A stretch of DNA of 64,000 bases from NCBI RefSeq assembly GCF_003382285.1, contig NZ_QTJR01000002.1, positions 1 through 64,000 on the forward strand, written 5' to 3'. Of this stretch, positions 17,903-26,531 are shown piece by piece (position 1 is the stretch's first letter; each line of letters begins with the position of its first letter). The notes beneath the pieces are model-generated. The model was not told the DNA's origin, made no database searches, and worked only from the letters and a program-made list of their open reading frames with translations. The stretch comes from Lysobacter soli. Lineage in GTDB: Bacteria > Pseudomonadota > Gammaproteobacteria > Xanthomonadales > Xanthomonadaceae. Position numbers and translations under genes: made by a program.

Positions 17903-19486
17903 ATGAACACGCGACGCGCGACCGGCCATCCGCTCGCCGTCGCCGGCATCGTGACGGTGTCGGTGGCGTGCTCGCAGTGGGCGTCGATGCTGCTCTGGAT
18001 GCCGAACCCGCGCAGCCACATGGTGTGGTTCCCCGGCGCGGTCCTGCTCGGCGCGCTGCTGTTGCAGCCACGCCGGCACTGGTGGGCCTGCCTGCTCGGT
18101 ACGGCCATCGGCGAAGCGGCGGCGTTCGGCGTGCTCGGCGTTCCGCCGCTCGCGGTCACGATCGCGATGCTGGGATCGCTCGTGCTCACGCCGGCAGCGG
18201 CCATCGCGCTGGAATCGCTGCGCAGCCGGCTGCAATCGCCGCTGGAGGACTTCCGCCTGCTCACCGCCTTCGTCGTGCTGGGCGGGCTCGCGCTGCCGAT
18301 GCTCAGCGCCGCGTGGATCGCCTTTTCCATCCGCGGCACCGTACTGGAGCCGTACCTGTCCGACTGGCCGAACGTCACGCTCGCGCAGAGCCTGGGCAAC
18401 CTGATGCTCGTGCCGGCCGTCGTGTGGACGGCAATGCGCCGGCGCAACGCGGTACCCCTGGACACCAGCGGCACCAGCATCGCCGTCGGCGCGGGACTGC
18501 TGGTGATCCTGTGCGTGCTGTGGACGTGGCACCTTCCGATGCAGCGACTGCAGCCGGCGCTGGTGGTCGCGCCGGTGCCGTTCCTGATCTGGGCGATGGT
18601 GAGCTTCCGCGCGGTCGGCGCCTCGCTGGCGATGCTCGCCGTCGGCCTGCTCGCGATGCATTTCAGCGTCGCCGGCGTGGGGCCCTTCATTCGCGACGAC
18701 CTGGCCACCACCACCATCGCCGTGCAGCTGTGGACCGTGTCGCTGACCGTCGCGCTGCTGTACATGACCGTGGTCGTCGAGCAGCGCGCCACGCGCACGC
18801 AGGCGCTGCAGCACGCGCACCAGCGCCTGCAGTCGATGACGGTGCAGCTGATGCGCGCCCAGGAGGACGAGCGCAGCCGCATCGCGCGCGACCTGCACGA
18901 CGGCGTCAACCAGTCCATCGCGTCCATCGCGATCCGCCTGAGCATCGCCCGCCAGCACGCGCAGGGGGGCGAACGCGAGCTGCTCGGCGAACTGCAGGCC
19001 GCGGTGACCGACGTGTCCGAAGACGTGCGCCGCCTCTCGCACGAGCTGCACCCCAGCCTGCTGCGCTACACCGGCCTGACGATGGCGCTGCGTTCGCTCT
19101 GCGAAGCGCAGCCGGCTGCGCTGCGCGTGCATGCGGAACTCGACGAGTTGCCCGAGCTTCCGCTCGATGTCTCCACCGCGCTGTACCGCATCGCGCAGGA
19201 GTCGCTGCGGAATGTCGAGAAGCATGCGCGCGCCAGCGAGGTCACCGTGCGCCTGCAGCGCGTGGGCGCCGACATCCAGCTGGAAATCGGCGACGACGGC
19301 ATCGGCCTGGACGATCAACCGCACGATGCCCCGCGCGGACTGGGCCTGCTCAGCATGCGCGAGCGGGCGCGCGAGATCGGCGGCGAGTTGCGCCTGGTCA
19401 GCGGCCTGCACGGTGGAACGCGCGTCATCGCCCGCGTCGCCGGCATCGCTTCGCAGGCGAACCAGCGCGACGACGCCTGGCGCTAG
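17903..19486 (+). CDS. MASE1-domain sensor histidine kinase (NarX type)
   Basis: 527 residues from the ATG at 17903, with AGGAG six bases upstream; two ATGs further up are inside or before that site. About eight membrane segments in residues 8-295 form a MASE1 sensory domain (MVWFPGAVLLGALLL, RRHWWACLLGTAIGEAAAFG). The HisKA_3 H-box is DERSRIARDLHDGVNQSIASI and the HATPase motifs are RIAQESLRNVEKHA, GDDGIGLD and GLGLLSMRERA. It should phosphorylate the divergently encoded regulator at 17157. MASE1 ligands are largely unknown. Confidence 0.92.
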   Translation: MNTRRATGHPLAVAGIVTVSVACSQWASMLLWMPNPRSHMVWFPGAVLLGALLLQPRRHWWACLLGTAIGEAAAFGVLGVPPLAVTIAMLGSLVLTPAAAIALESLRSRLQSPLEDFRLLTAFVVLGGLALPMLSAAWIAFSIRGTVLEPYLSDWPNVTLAQSLGNLMLVPAVVWTAMRRRNAVPLDTSGTSIAVGAGLLVILCVLWTWHLPMQRLQPALVVAPVPFLIWAMVSFRAVGASLAMLAVGLLAMHFSVAGVGPFIRDDLATTTIAVQLWTVSLTVALLYMTVVVEQRATRTQALQHAHQRLQSMTVQLMRAQEDERSRIARDLHDGVNQSIASIAIRLSIARQHAQGGERELLGELQAAVTDVSEDVRRLSHELHPSLLRYTGLTMALRSLCEAQPAALRVHAELDELPELPLDVSTALYRIAQESLRNVEKHARASEVTVRLQRVGADIQLEIGDDGIGLDDQPHDAPRGLGLLSMRERAREIGGELRLVSGLHGGTRVIARVAGIASQANQRDDAWR

Positions 19487-19503
19487 CGGGCCGCGCTGCA
19501 TCG

Positions 19504-20262
19504 TCACGCCTTCACGCCCAGCGGCGGCACATCGCGCGTCCACCGGAGCCACGTGCATTGAACGAGCAGGACCAGGGCGAGCAGGAGGGCCGCGATCGCC
19601 GTGATGCGCGCACCGTCCAGCGGACTGGCGGACTGCTTCACGTACAGCGCGACCAGTCCCCACACGGCCGCCGCCACGTACGGGATGTTGCCGCGCATCG
19701 CCAGGTTGGCCAGCAACAGCAGCGCCGCCGCCCCGCCCAGCAGCGCCAGGCTCCACGGCAACTGCACGGCCGTGGAAAGCCAGCCGTGCGCGACGATCAG
19801 CTGCGCGGTGTTGAGGAATGCCGCCAGCGAAAGCCAGCCCGCGTGGAGCGACAGCGGCAACCACGCGAACACCGCCTGGCCCGGCCACGCGCGGCGCACC
19901 TGCGAGAGCGCGATCGCGCAGTACAGCAGGCAGGCGAGCGCGGCGACGATGATGGCCCATGCCGCCACGAACCAGCCCATCGAGAACACCGGCATCCACG
20001 CGGCCGTCAACACGAATCCGGCCGTCGCGAAGGGCGCGATGCGTTCGCGCCGCGGGCGTCGGTCGCGGGTCAATTGCCAGCCGCCGTACGCGATGTCGAG
20101 CAGGAAGATCAGGCCCCAGATCGCGAACGCATAGCCGGCCGCGGCCAGGAGGGTGGGGTAGCGGTCCGACACGGTGCCCGTATCGGGCCCGAACGCGCCG
20201 CGCATCGTGAGGAACGCGACGACCGGCATCGACAGCGCGGCCACCAAGGGAAGGAATCGCAT
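19504..20262 (-). CDS. TspO-like tryptophan-rich membrane protein
   Basis: 252 residues from the ATG at 20262, with CGGAG seven bases upstream. Seven or eight membrane helices are visible. The stretch YAFAIWGLIFLLDIAYGGWQL near residue 48 matches the larger branch of TspO/MBR-related tryptophan-rich proteins. TspO family members bind porphyrins and influence light- and oxygen-dependent regulation in Rhodobacter. It is divergent from the LOV kinase starting at 20590, and both flank a gap with a GTAGAACTAC motif. A role in porphyrin or photo-oxidative physiology is inferred. Confidence 0.75.
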   Translation of the reverse strand: MRFLPLVAALSMPVVAFLTMRGAFGPDTGTVSDRYPTLLAAAGYAFAIWGLIFLLDIAYGGWQLTRDRRPRRERIAPFATAGFVLTAAWMPVFSMGWFVAAWAIIVAALACLLYCAIALSQVRRAWPGQAVFAWLPLSLHAGWLSLAAFLNTAQLIVAHGWLSTAVQLPWSLALLGGAAALLLLANLAMRGNIPYVAAAVWGLVALYVKQSASPLDGARITAIAALLLALVLLVQCTWLRWTRDVPPLGVKA

Positions 20263-20589
20263 CTCCGTGCTCCGAGCGGGAACGCGACGATGGAACCGCA
20301 TCGGCGAGCCTGCGCGCCTGCGTCGCAGCACTGGGCGGACGCCAGTAGAACTACGTAGCCGCACCTGCCGTACCTTCGCTGGCGCCCGGCCCCGGCAGCG
20401 CGGACCCTGCATGCGGCACCACTCACGACCGTGGTGTCCGGCCCCATCCCTGCGCGGGCCGGCTGCCGCGCCGGGCTCTTCCTCGACCCGGCGTGGCGGC
20501 ATTCCCCTCGGACGCATCATCGCGCGGCTTTCACCTGCCGTCCTGACACTGCGCCGCTCAGGGAGGCAGCCGCTCCACACGCACGAGTC
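20263..20589. promoter_or_regulatory. Divergent promoter region between TspO-like and LOV-kinase genes
   Basis: The 327-bp gap contains GTAGAACTAC at 20345-20354 running into CTACGTAG (20351-20358), which resembles the GTAGTTGTAC decamers near the lipid operon. No clear -10/-35 pair is seen. The long open frame reaching back to 20431 has no ribosome site and is not believed to be coding. Confidence 0.35.
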
Positions 20590-22140
20590 ATGATGGAATC
20601 CGTCACTTCGGATCGGGGATTGCTCACCCAGATCGTCGAGCAAAGCCGCATCGGCATCATCGTTACCTCCGTGGACGACGACCAGCGGATCCTGTACGCG
20701 AACCAGGCGTTCCTGGACCTCACAGGCTATGCGCTGGACGAAGTCGTCGGCCGGAACTGCCGCTTCCTGCAGGGCGCGAACACGGCGCCGGACGCGATCG
20801 CCGAACTGCGCGAGGCGATCCGCGAAGGCAGGACGGCGGTCATCGAGCTGGTCAATTACCGCAAGGACGGCTCCGAGTTCTGGAACCTGCTGCACGTGCA
20901 CCCGATCAGCGGCGCGGACGGGCAGCCGCAGTACCTGCTGGGCTACCAGCGCGACGTGACGCAGCGCCGTACCCTCGAACAGGGCCTGCAACAGGTGAGG
21001 CGGCTGGAGGCGCTCGGCGTGCTCACCGGCGGCATCGCGCACGAGTTCAACAACATGCTCCAGGTCATGACCACGACGCTGGACATGATCGAGTACCACG
21101 ACGCCGGTCTCGCCGGTCGCATGGCGACGCCCATCGACAACGGGCGTGCCGCGATCGCCCGCGTAGAAGCGCTCACCCGCCAGTTGCAGACGTTCGCGAA
21201 AGGCAAGCCAGGCGCCACGGCCACCGCGCAGGTGAACGAGGTCGTCGAATCGCTGCGGGAGATCCTGACCAACGCGCTGGGCGAGGAGGTCCACGTCGAG
21301 TTCGACCTGTCGGCGACGGTGGGCAGCTGCTGCATCGATCGCGTGCTCGCCGAAACCTGCCTGGTCAACATCGCGATCAACGCCAAGGAAGCGATGGAAG
21401 GGCGCGCCGATCGCAGGCTCCTCATCCGGACGGGCCGGCGCGACGTGGGGACGAATCAGGCGCAGGTGCACCGGATCGAGCCGGGCGCGTACTTCTCCAT
21501 CGAGCTGGCCGATACCGGGCGCGGGATGGACGCCGCCACGCTGGAACGCTCGCTCGATCCGTTCTTCAGCACGAAGGGATCGCGCGGCGTCGGGCTGGGA
21601 CTTTCCACCGCGTATGGATTCGCGCGCCAGTCCGGCGGAACGCTGACGATCGAGAGCGAACCGGACAAGGGAACGCGCGTGACGCTGCTGCTTCCCGCCG
21701 TGCATGCCGAGACCGGCAGCGCACGCGAAGCCGGCGCGGTGGAGGACGCGCGCCGTCCGCTGCGCCTGCTGATGGTGGACGACCGCGAGGACCTCGTCTT
21801 CATCGTGCGCGACATGCTGCGCAACGAGGGCCTCGACGTGACCACCGCCAGCGACGCCAGGCAGGCATTGTCGAGACTGGAAGACGAAGGTCCCTTCGAC
21901 ATCATGCTGAGCGACGTCGTCATGCCGGGCGAAATGGATGGCATCGCGCTCGCGCGACACGCGCGCGAGCATTACCCCGACATGCGCATCCTGCTGATGA
22001 GCGGTTTCACCGGCCGTGAACTGGCGCCGGAAGCCGCCGAGTTCGACCTGATCGCGAAGCCCTTCCGCTTGCCGGAACTGATTTCGCGCATCCGCAAGGC
22101 GCTTGCGGCGGACTCGCGTAAGCGACTGTCGCCCGCCTGA
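20590..22140 (+). CDS. LOV-domain hybrid histidine kinase, probable blue-light receptor
   Basis: 516 residues. Residues 10-125 are a PAS domain with the exact LOV signature GRNCRFLQG, photo-adduct Cys at 57. The flavin-contacting residues are also visible: Asn in NYRKDGSEFWN (89, 99) and the signalling Gln in LLGYQRDVT (120). Next come a HisKA domain with GGIAHEFNNMLQ (His 151), an HATPase domain (NIAINAKEA, ADTGRGMD, GVGLGLSTAYGFARQSGG) and a C-terminal receiver (MVDDRED, IMLSDVVMPG, LIAKPFRLPE). The family binds FMN and switches kinase activity in blue light. The start is one of two adjacent ATGs, with a weak ribosome site. No output regulator is adjacent. Confidence 0.93.
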   Translation: MMESVTSDRGLLTQIVEQSRIGIIVTSVDDDQRILYANQAFLDLTGYALDEVVGRNCRFLQGANTAPDAIAELREAIREGRTAVIELVNYRKDGSEFWNLLHVHPISGADGQPQYLLGYQRDVTQRRTLEQGLQQVRRLEALGVLTGGIAHEFNNMLQVMTTTLDMIEYHDAGLAGRMATPIDNGRAAIARVEALTRQLQTFAKGKPGATATAQVNEVVESLREILTNALGEEVHVEFDLSATVGSCCIDRVLAETCLVNIAINAKEAMEGRADRRLLIRTGRRDVGTNQAQVHRIEPGAYFSIELADTGRGMDAATLERSLDPFFSTKGSRGVGLGLSTAYGFARQSGGTLTIESEPDKGTRVTLLLPAVHAETGSAREAGAVEDARRPLRLLMVDDREDLVFIVRDMLRNEGLDVTTASDARQALSRLEDEGPFDIMLSDVVMPGEMDGIALARHAREHYPDMRILLMSGFTGRELAPEAAEFDLIAKPFRLPELISRIRKALAADSRKRLSPA

Positions 22141-22164
22141 GCGCGCTCCAAAGCTTTCCGCCAA

Positions 22165-23334
22165 TCACGGGACGAACGCCGCGCGCACGCAGCCGTCTTC
22201 CTTCTTCTTGAACATCTCGTAGCCGCGCACGGACTCCTCCAGCGGCATGCGGTGCGTCATCAGGAAGCGCGTGGACAGCTCGCCATTGGCCGCGAGTTCG
22301 AGCAGGCGCGGAACGTATCGCTGGCCGTGCTGCTGCGCCGTGCGCACGGTGAGTCCCTTGTTCATGATGACGCCCACCGGAAACTTGTCCATCAGACCGT
22401 ACACGCCGAGGATCGAGAGCACGCCGCCCTTGCGGCAGGCGTGGATCGCCTCGCGCAGCGCCTGGCCGCGATCGCTGGCCAGATGCAGCGCCTGCTTCGC
22501 GCGATCCATCGCATGCAGCAGGCCCTCGCCATGCGCTTCCATCCCGACCGCGTCGATGCACGCATCCGGGCCACGACCGCCGGTCATCTCGCGCAGCGTG
22601 TCGGGAACACTGTCCACCGCGCTGTAATCGATGATTTCCGAACCCACGATGTCGCGCGCCATCGCCAGGCGTTCGGGCAGGCGATCGATGCCGATCACGC
22701 GCCCGGCGCCGAGGACGCGCGCGCTCTGCTGCGCCATCAGGCCCACGCCGCCGCAGCCCCAGACCGCCACGGTGTCGCCCGGCGAGATGTCGCAGAAGTC
22801 CGCGCCCATGAAGCCGGTCGGGCCTGCGTCGGACAGGAACAGCGCGTCGTCGTCGCTCACCTGTTCGGGCACCTCGAAACAGCCGATATCTGCATGCGGC
22901 ACGCGGATGAACGTCGCGTGCGAACCCGCATAGCCGCCGAAGGCGTGCGTGTAGCCGTAGATGCCCGCCGTCGCGTGGCCGAGTAGCGGTTCCTGCATCG
23001 CCCAGTGCGGGTTGGTGTTGTCACAGAGCGAGAACTCCTTGCGGTCGCAGAACCAGCAGCTGCCGCAGGAAATGAAGGAAGGCACGACCACGCGCTGGCC
23101 GCGCTTCACGCGTCGCACCTCGGGACCGACCTCGACCACTTCGCCCATGAACTCATGGCCGATGATGTCGCCTTCCCGCATCGTCGGCAGGTAGCCGTCG
23201 ATGAAGTGCAGGTCCGAGCCGCAGGTCGTGGTGAGCCTCACCTTGAGGATCGCGTCGCGTGGATTCACCAGCACCGGATCCGGCACGGTTTCCACCCGCA
23301 GGTCGTTGACTCCGTTCCAGCACAGTGCGCGCAT
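22165..23334 (-). CDS. Zinc-dependent alcohol dehydrogenase family protein
   Basis: 389 residues. Catalytic zinc ligands appear in TTTCGSDLHFIDGYLP and GHEFMGEV, and the structural zinc lobe is CGSCWFCDRKEFSLC. The cofactor motif is WGCGGVGLMAQQSARVLGAG. The long insertion after CDNTNPH and the ending GYEMFKKKEDGCVRAAFVP place it in the formaldehyde-dehydrogenase-like branch of unknown substrate. It is nine bases downstream of the SRPBCC gene on the same strand, a pairing that recurs in proteobacteria. Cytoplasmic. Confidence 0.88.
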   Translation of the reverse strand: MRALCWNGVNDLRVETVPDPVLVNPRDAILKVRLTTTCGSDLHFIDGYLPTMREGDIIGHEFMGEVVEVGPEVRRVKRGQRVVVPSFISCGSCWFCDRKEFSLCDNTNPHWAMQEPLLGHATAGIYGYTHAFGGYAGSHATFIRVPHADIGCFEVPEQVSDDDALFLSDAGPTGFMGADFCDISPGDTVAVWGCGGVGLMAQQSARVLGAGRVIGIDRLPERLAMARDIVGSEIIDYSAVDSVPDTLREMTGGRGPDACIDAVGMEAHGEGLLHAMDRAKQALHLASDRGQALREAIHACRKGGVLSILGVYGLMDKFPVGVIMNKGLTVRTAQQHGQRYVPRLLELAANGELSTRFLMTHRMPLEESVRGYEMFKKKEDGCVRAAFVP

Positions 23335-23343
23335 GGCGTTGCC

Positions 23344-23853
23344 TCAGGGGTTGTCGTCGTTGTCGCGGGCCGAAGGGTTGCGCTCCAGCGTCGGGAATTC
23401 ACCGGTTTCGAGCAGTGCCTTGAAGCGATGCAGCACCGTGCTCACGAGCAGCTCGGGCGCCGAGCCCAGCCATTTGGCCAGCGTTTCGGCCACCACGCCG
23501 CCGGGCAGCGAGTAGCCAACGCGAAGGCTCGCCTGCGTGCCCCAATCCGCAGGTCCCGGCGTCACGGTGAGTTTGCTCTCCACGCGCAGGTCGCGGTCGC
23601 CTTCGCTCAGGTAGCGGACGCTGCGGCCTTCGTTCCACTCGACCTGTCGCGATCGGACGTCGACATGTCGATCGCCATGCGTGCGTACCGACCAGACCAT
23701 CTGTTGACGGTCGCCCGACACGAGCGTGGCGCGATCGTGCAGCACGGCGCGTTGGACTTCCGGATCGCTCCAGCGCTCCAGCAACTGTTCGGGTGTTGCG
23801 CGGATGGTGAGCGAACGCTGCACCCATGAGTCCGCCGTCGAAGATGTCTCCAC
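23344..23853 (-). CDS. SRPBCC (START-like) family protein
   Basis: 169 residues from a GTG at 23853, which has GGAG six bases upstream; the frame is open to 23967 but the upstream ATG lacks a site. The pattern VQRSLTIRATPEQLLERWSDPE at the N terminus, then strands around VWSVRTHGDRHVDVRSRQVEW and a final amphipathic helix (VSTVLHRFKALLETGEFP) fits the polyketide-cyclase/START-like ligand-binding fold. It probably binds a hydrophobic ligand handled by the alcohol dehydrogenase encoded nine bases downstream. Confidence 0.78.
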   Translation of the reverse strand: METSSTADSWVQRSLTIRATPEQLLERWSDPEVQRAVLHDRATLVSGDRQQMVWSVRTHGDRHVDVRSRQVEWNEGRSVRYLSEGDRDLRVESKLTVTPGPADWGTQASLRVGYSLPGGVVAETLAKWLGSAPELLVSTVLHRFKALLETGEFPTLERNPSARDNDDNP

Positions 23854-24086
23854 TGACTGCTCCTTGCTGCAAACGCGAACTTTCGTGCGGTTCGAGCGGA
23901 TGCTAGGTAGCAGGAAGTGAAGGAGAAGTCTGTCGCGTGAACAACTGTTGTCGTCGCTTGCGCGCACTTACAAGCTGCGTTCGCTTGCATTCGCGTCGTC
24001 ATCGGCGTGCACGGAAACCACGTACGCGAAGCGACTTTCGGAGAGGGGGTTGCAGCGCGAAAGCACAGCGCAATCGCGACGTGTTG

Positions 24087-24196
24087 TCATCGCACGCGCA
24101 CCGTCGCCGACATGCCGGGACGCAGGCGTTCGACATCCGCGCCATCATCGACGAGTGCCACACGCAGCTTCGCCGCAATGCGCGGCGGGCAGCGGT
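24087..24196 (-). pseudogene. Relic of an HlyD/EmrA-type membrane-fusion protein C terminus
   Basis: Directly after the stop of the BufC-like gene, the minus strand encodes CPPRIAAKLRVALVDDGAD, then VERLRPGMSATVRVR and a stop at 24087-24089. The ending LRPGMSATVRV is the classic C terminus of HlyD-family secretion adaptors. No start, no N-terminal domain and no adjacent MFS transporter exist; upstream sequence is occupied by the BufC-like gene. It looks like the tail of a deleted or replaced efflux gene. The call rests on about 25 residues only. Confidence 0.5.
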
Positions 24197-24976
24197 CTAG
24201 GGCGCGTTGCTGCTGCCGTTCGTCCGGCCGATGCGGGTTCCAGGCACGACGCCGCGCTCGCGAAGGTCGCGCAACATGCGCAGGCCATCCGCCTCCAGCG
24301 CGGCCGGCTCGGCGCCGACACGCGAGGCCAGCGCCGTCAGATGCGCGCGTCCGGTCCATGCGTGTTTCGCCAGCGACTCCAGGAGGCTGTAGACGAGCGG
24401 CGAGATGCGCGTGAATTGCACCTGGTGCTCCGCATCGCGATGCACGAGCAATGTCGTCGGCGTATCCGGCGCGGCGTCGGGACGATGCTGCGGACCGATG
24501 TCGGCGACCGGCCATCGATAGATCAGCGGCATGGCAAGCGGCGACAACACGGGCACGCCATCGAGCAGATCGCCGTCCGGATCGTGCGCCGGCAGCGACG
24601 CATCGCTCACGAACAACGCCTGTTCCACCCATTCGTAGTGCGCCAGTTCCGGCAGCCACGGCGGGATCGCGGCATCATCCGCGCGGCCTTCGAGGTACGT
24701 GACGAACTCGCCGGCGATCTGCGTGAACAACGGCGTGCGGCTGCGATGGCCCGCGTAGAAGGCACGCACCAGTTCCAGCCAGATGGTCGTCCCCAGCGTT
24801 TCCCGGATGACCGGGAAGCCGCCCGCCAGCAGGCCTTCGATCGAGTGGAAGAAGAGCTCGCGATACACCTTCAGGCGACGATCCTGCACGCCCGGCGGCG
24901 GACGGTTGCCTTCGGGATCGCGGATATGGCGCGCCAGCGCGAATTGCTGCTCGCGTAGCGTGGTCTCAGGCAGCAC
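24197..24976 (-). CDS. bufC: BufC/HvfC-type (DUF2063) RiPP-modification partner protein
   Basis: 259 residues, overlapping the MNIO gene's 3' end by 11 bases. The N-terminal DUF2063 domain shows [41 protein letters not shown] and [14 protein letters not shown]-terminal winged-helix-like part follows. The family delivers the precursor peptide to the MNIO enzyme and is required with it for thiooxazole or oxazolone/thioamide formation on precursor Cys. The downstream neighbour is only an HlyD relic, so this ends the operon. Confidence 0.9.
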   Translation of the reverse strand: MLPETTLREQQFALARHIRDPEGNRPPPGVQDRRLKVYRELFFHSIEGLLAGGFPVIRETLGTTIWLELVRAFYAGHRSRTPLFTQIAGEFVTYLEGRADDAAIPPWLPELAHYEWVEQALFVSDASLPAHDPDGDLLDGVPVLSPLAMPLIYRWPVADIGPQHRPDAAPDTPTTLLVHRDAEHQVQFTRISPLVYSLLESLAKHAWTGRAHLTALASRVGAEPAALEADGLRMLRDLRERGVVPGTRIGRTNGSSNAP

Positions 24977-25826
24977 GGGTTTGCTTCAGCAGACGCTGAC
25001 GGTCGAGATGCGCCAGCTGCATCGCCCGGATGCGGTTGGTTTCGAGCAACAGCTCGTGCAGCGGCGGGAAGTTGAAGTCGCGTTCCAGCAGCGTCGGCCG
25101 CACGCCGAAGCGGCGATACGCGGCGTCGAGCAACGTCCACACGTCGTCCTTCACCGGTGCGCCGTGCGTGTCGACCTTCAGGTCGATGTCTTCGTCGTAA
25201 TGGCCGGCGATGTGGTACTGCGCGACGCGTTCGGCCGGCAGGCGCGCGAGGAAATCCGCCGCGTCGTAGCCATGGTTGATCGCGTTGACGTACAGGTTGT
25301 TGACGTCGAGCAGCAGGTCGCAATCGGCCTCGGCCAGCACGGCGTTGATGAAATCGATCTCCGCCAGCGCCTGGTAGGGCGCGGCGTAGTAGCTGACGTT
25401 TTCCACCGCGATGCGTCGCTCCAGCACGTCCTGCACCTGTCGAATGCGCGCCGCGACGTGCGCGACGGCTTCGTCGGTGAACGGAATCGGCATGAGGTCG
25501 TACAGCTGGCCGTCGTCGGTGGTGTAGCTCAGGTGCTCGCTGTACATCACGACGCCAAGGCGCTGGTTGAACTCGCGCGTGCGACGCAGCAGCTCCATGT
25601 CCAGCGGCGCGACGCCGCCGAGCGACAACGACAGACCGTGCGCGCTGATCGGGAATCGCGTCGCGATCTGGCCCAGCTGTTCGCCGAACCGGCCGCCCAC
25701 GCCGATCCAGTTGTCCGGCGCGAGTTCGAGGAAATCCACGGCGCCATCGTCCATCGCCAGCAGTTCCGGCATGAGGCCGCGACGCAGCCCGAGGCCGGCG
25801 GAGGCTTGCGATTCGAGGGTGCGCAT
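24966..25826 (-). CDS. bufB: MNIO (DUF692) multinuclear iron oxidase, BufB/HvfB type
   Basis: 286 residues, the usual length. TIM-barrel MNIO motifs are visible in order: [53 protein letters not shown] and [11 protein letters not shown]. These hold the His, Asp, Glu and Asn ligands of the iron cluster. MNIO enzymes oxidatively convert Cys residues of RiPP precursors into heterocycles that bind copper or other metals. It sits 80 bases downstream of the Cys-rich precursor gene and overlaps bufC. Confidence 0.93.
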   Translation of the reverse strand: MRTLESQASAGLGLRRGLMPELLAMDDGAVDFLELAPDNWIGVGGRFGEQLGQIATRFPISAHGLSLSLGGVAPLDMELLRRTREFNQRLGVVMYSEHLSYTTDDGQLYDLMPIPFTDEAVAHVAARIRQVQDVLERRIAVENVSYYAAPYQALAEIDFINAVLAEADCDLLLDVNNLYVNAINHGYDAADFLARLPAERVAQYHIAGHYDEDIDLKVDTHGAPVKDDVWTLLDAAYRRFGVRPTLLERDFNFPPLHELLLETNRIRAMQLAHLDRQRLLKQTRAA

Positions 25827-25906
25827 GGTCGTTTCCGAACGTAGAAGACGCTCCCTCGCGGGGAGGGGACGAGGGAGCGCCGGGCGTCACACGACGTGTC
25901 GTGCGA

Positions 25907-26446
25907 TCACTTGCCGAAGTGCGAGAACAGGCCGGCCGGCATCGGCTTGCCGTTGGCCTCGTAGGTGGCCTTGAGGAAGTCGTAGGCTTCCTTTTCCGAG
26001 GCCTTGCCGTCGCCGGACACGTCGAGCTTCGCGAAGTCGGCGGCGCGCGTCGGCGCCACGGCGATGAACTCGGCCTTCGACACGAAGCCGTCGTCGTCGC
26101 TGTCAGTCCTGGCGAACGAGGCGTCGCCACACTTGCCTTCACCGCACTTGCCTTCGGCCGTCTTCGATGCGGTGGCGGCCTTGGCCGGCTTGGCGCCATC
26201 GGCACCGCACTTGCCTTCACCGCACTTGCCTTCGGCGGCCTTCGATGCGGTGGCGGCCTTGGCCGGCTTGGCGCCGTTGGCGCCGCACTTGCCCTCACCG
26301 CACTTGCCTTCGCCCGCGGCCTTGCTGGCGGCGAGCATGTAGCCCTGGCTGAGCGGTTCGATGGCGAACGCGGACGTGCTGAGGGACAGGCCGGCGAGGG
26401 CGAGACCGAGCAGGCCGACGGTGTTGCGGGTGTTGGAGGTGGACAT
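25907..26446 (-). CDS. bufA: BufA/HvfA-type RiPP precursor with three EGKCGEGKCG repeats fused to two EF-hands
   Basis: 179 residues from the ATG at 26446 (GGAG eight bases upstream). A Sec signal ends near SLSTSAFA (28). Residues 46-107 hold three double motifs EGKCGEGKCG at a 26-residue period, Cys at 49/54, 75/80 and 101/106, joined by ADGAKPAKAATASK linkers. The last 65 residues hold two canonical EF-hand loops: D115-x-D117-x-D119-G...E126, and D142-x-S144-x-D146-G...E153. EGKC Cys are the substrates of MNIO enzymes. A calcium-type EF-hand module on a precursor is unusual. The product is probably a periplasmic metal-binding protein that keeps its C-terminal domain. Confidence 0.9.
   Translation of the reverse strand: MSTSNTRNTVGLLGLALAGLSLSTSAFAIEPLSQGYMLAASKAAGEGKCGEGKCGANGAKPAKAATASKAAEGKCGEGKCGADGAKPAKAATASKTAEGKCGEGKCGDASFARTDSDDDGFVSKAEFIAVAPTRAADFAKLDVSGDGKASEKEAYDFLKATYEANGKPMPAGLFSHFGK
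26120..26311 (-). repeat. Three in-frame 78-bp repeats inside the precursor gene
   Basis: Each 26-codon unit encodes EGKCGEGKCG plus a KPAKAATASK linker. The units are nearly identical at DNA level, so they probably arose by recent tandem duplication, and copy number may vary between strains. The repeat is coding, not a CRISPR. Confidence 0.85.
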
Positions 26447-26531
26447 TGCGAATACTCCGTGGAGATACACGGCGTGTGCCGTGAGGGATGGAGCGCCGCA
26501 TAGGCGGCGCGAGGAAATGCAGGTGTGCGGA

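Noticed and set aside
19504-22164. 886-codon minus-strand frame running from the TspO-like gene through the LOV kinase
   Set aside because: Only the last 252 codons match a protein family. The rest is antisense to the LOV kinase.
26120-26311. Regular 78-bp repeats that could be mistaken for a CRISPR or minisatellite
   Set aside because: The repeats are in frame, encode EGKCGEGKCG units and lie within the RiPP precursor gene. No spacer diversity or cas genes are present.
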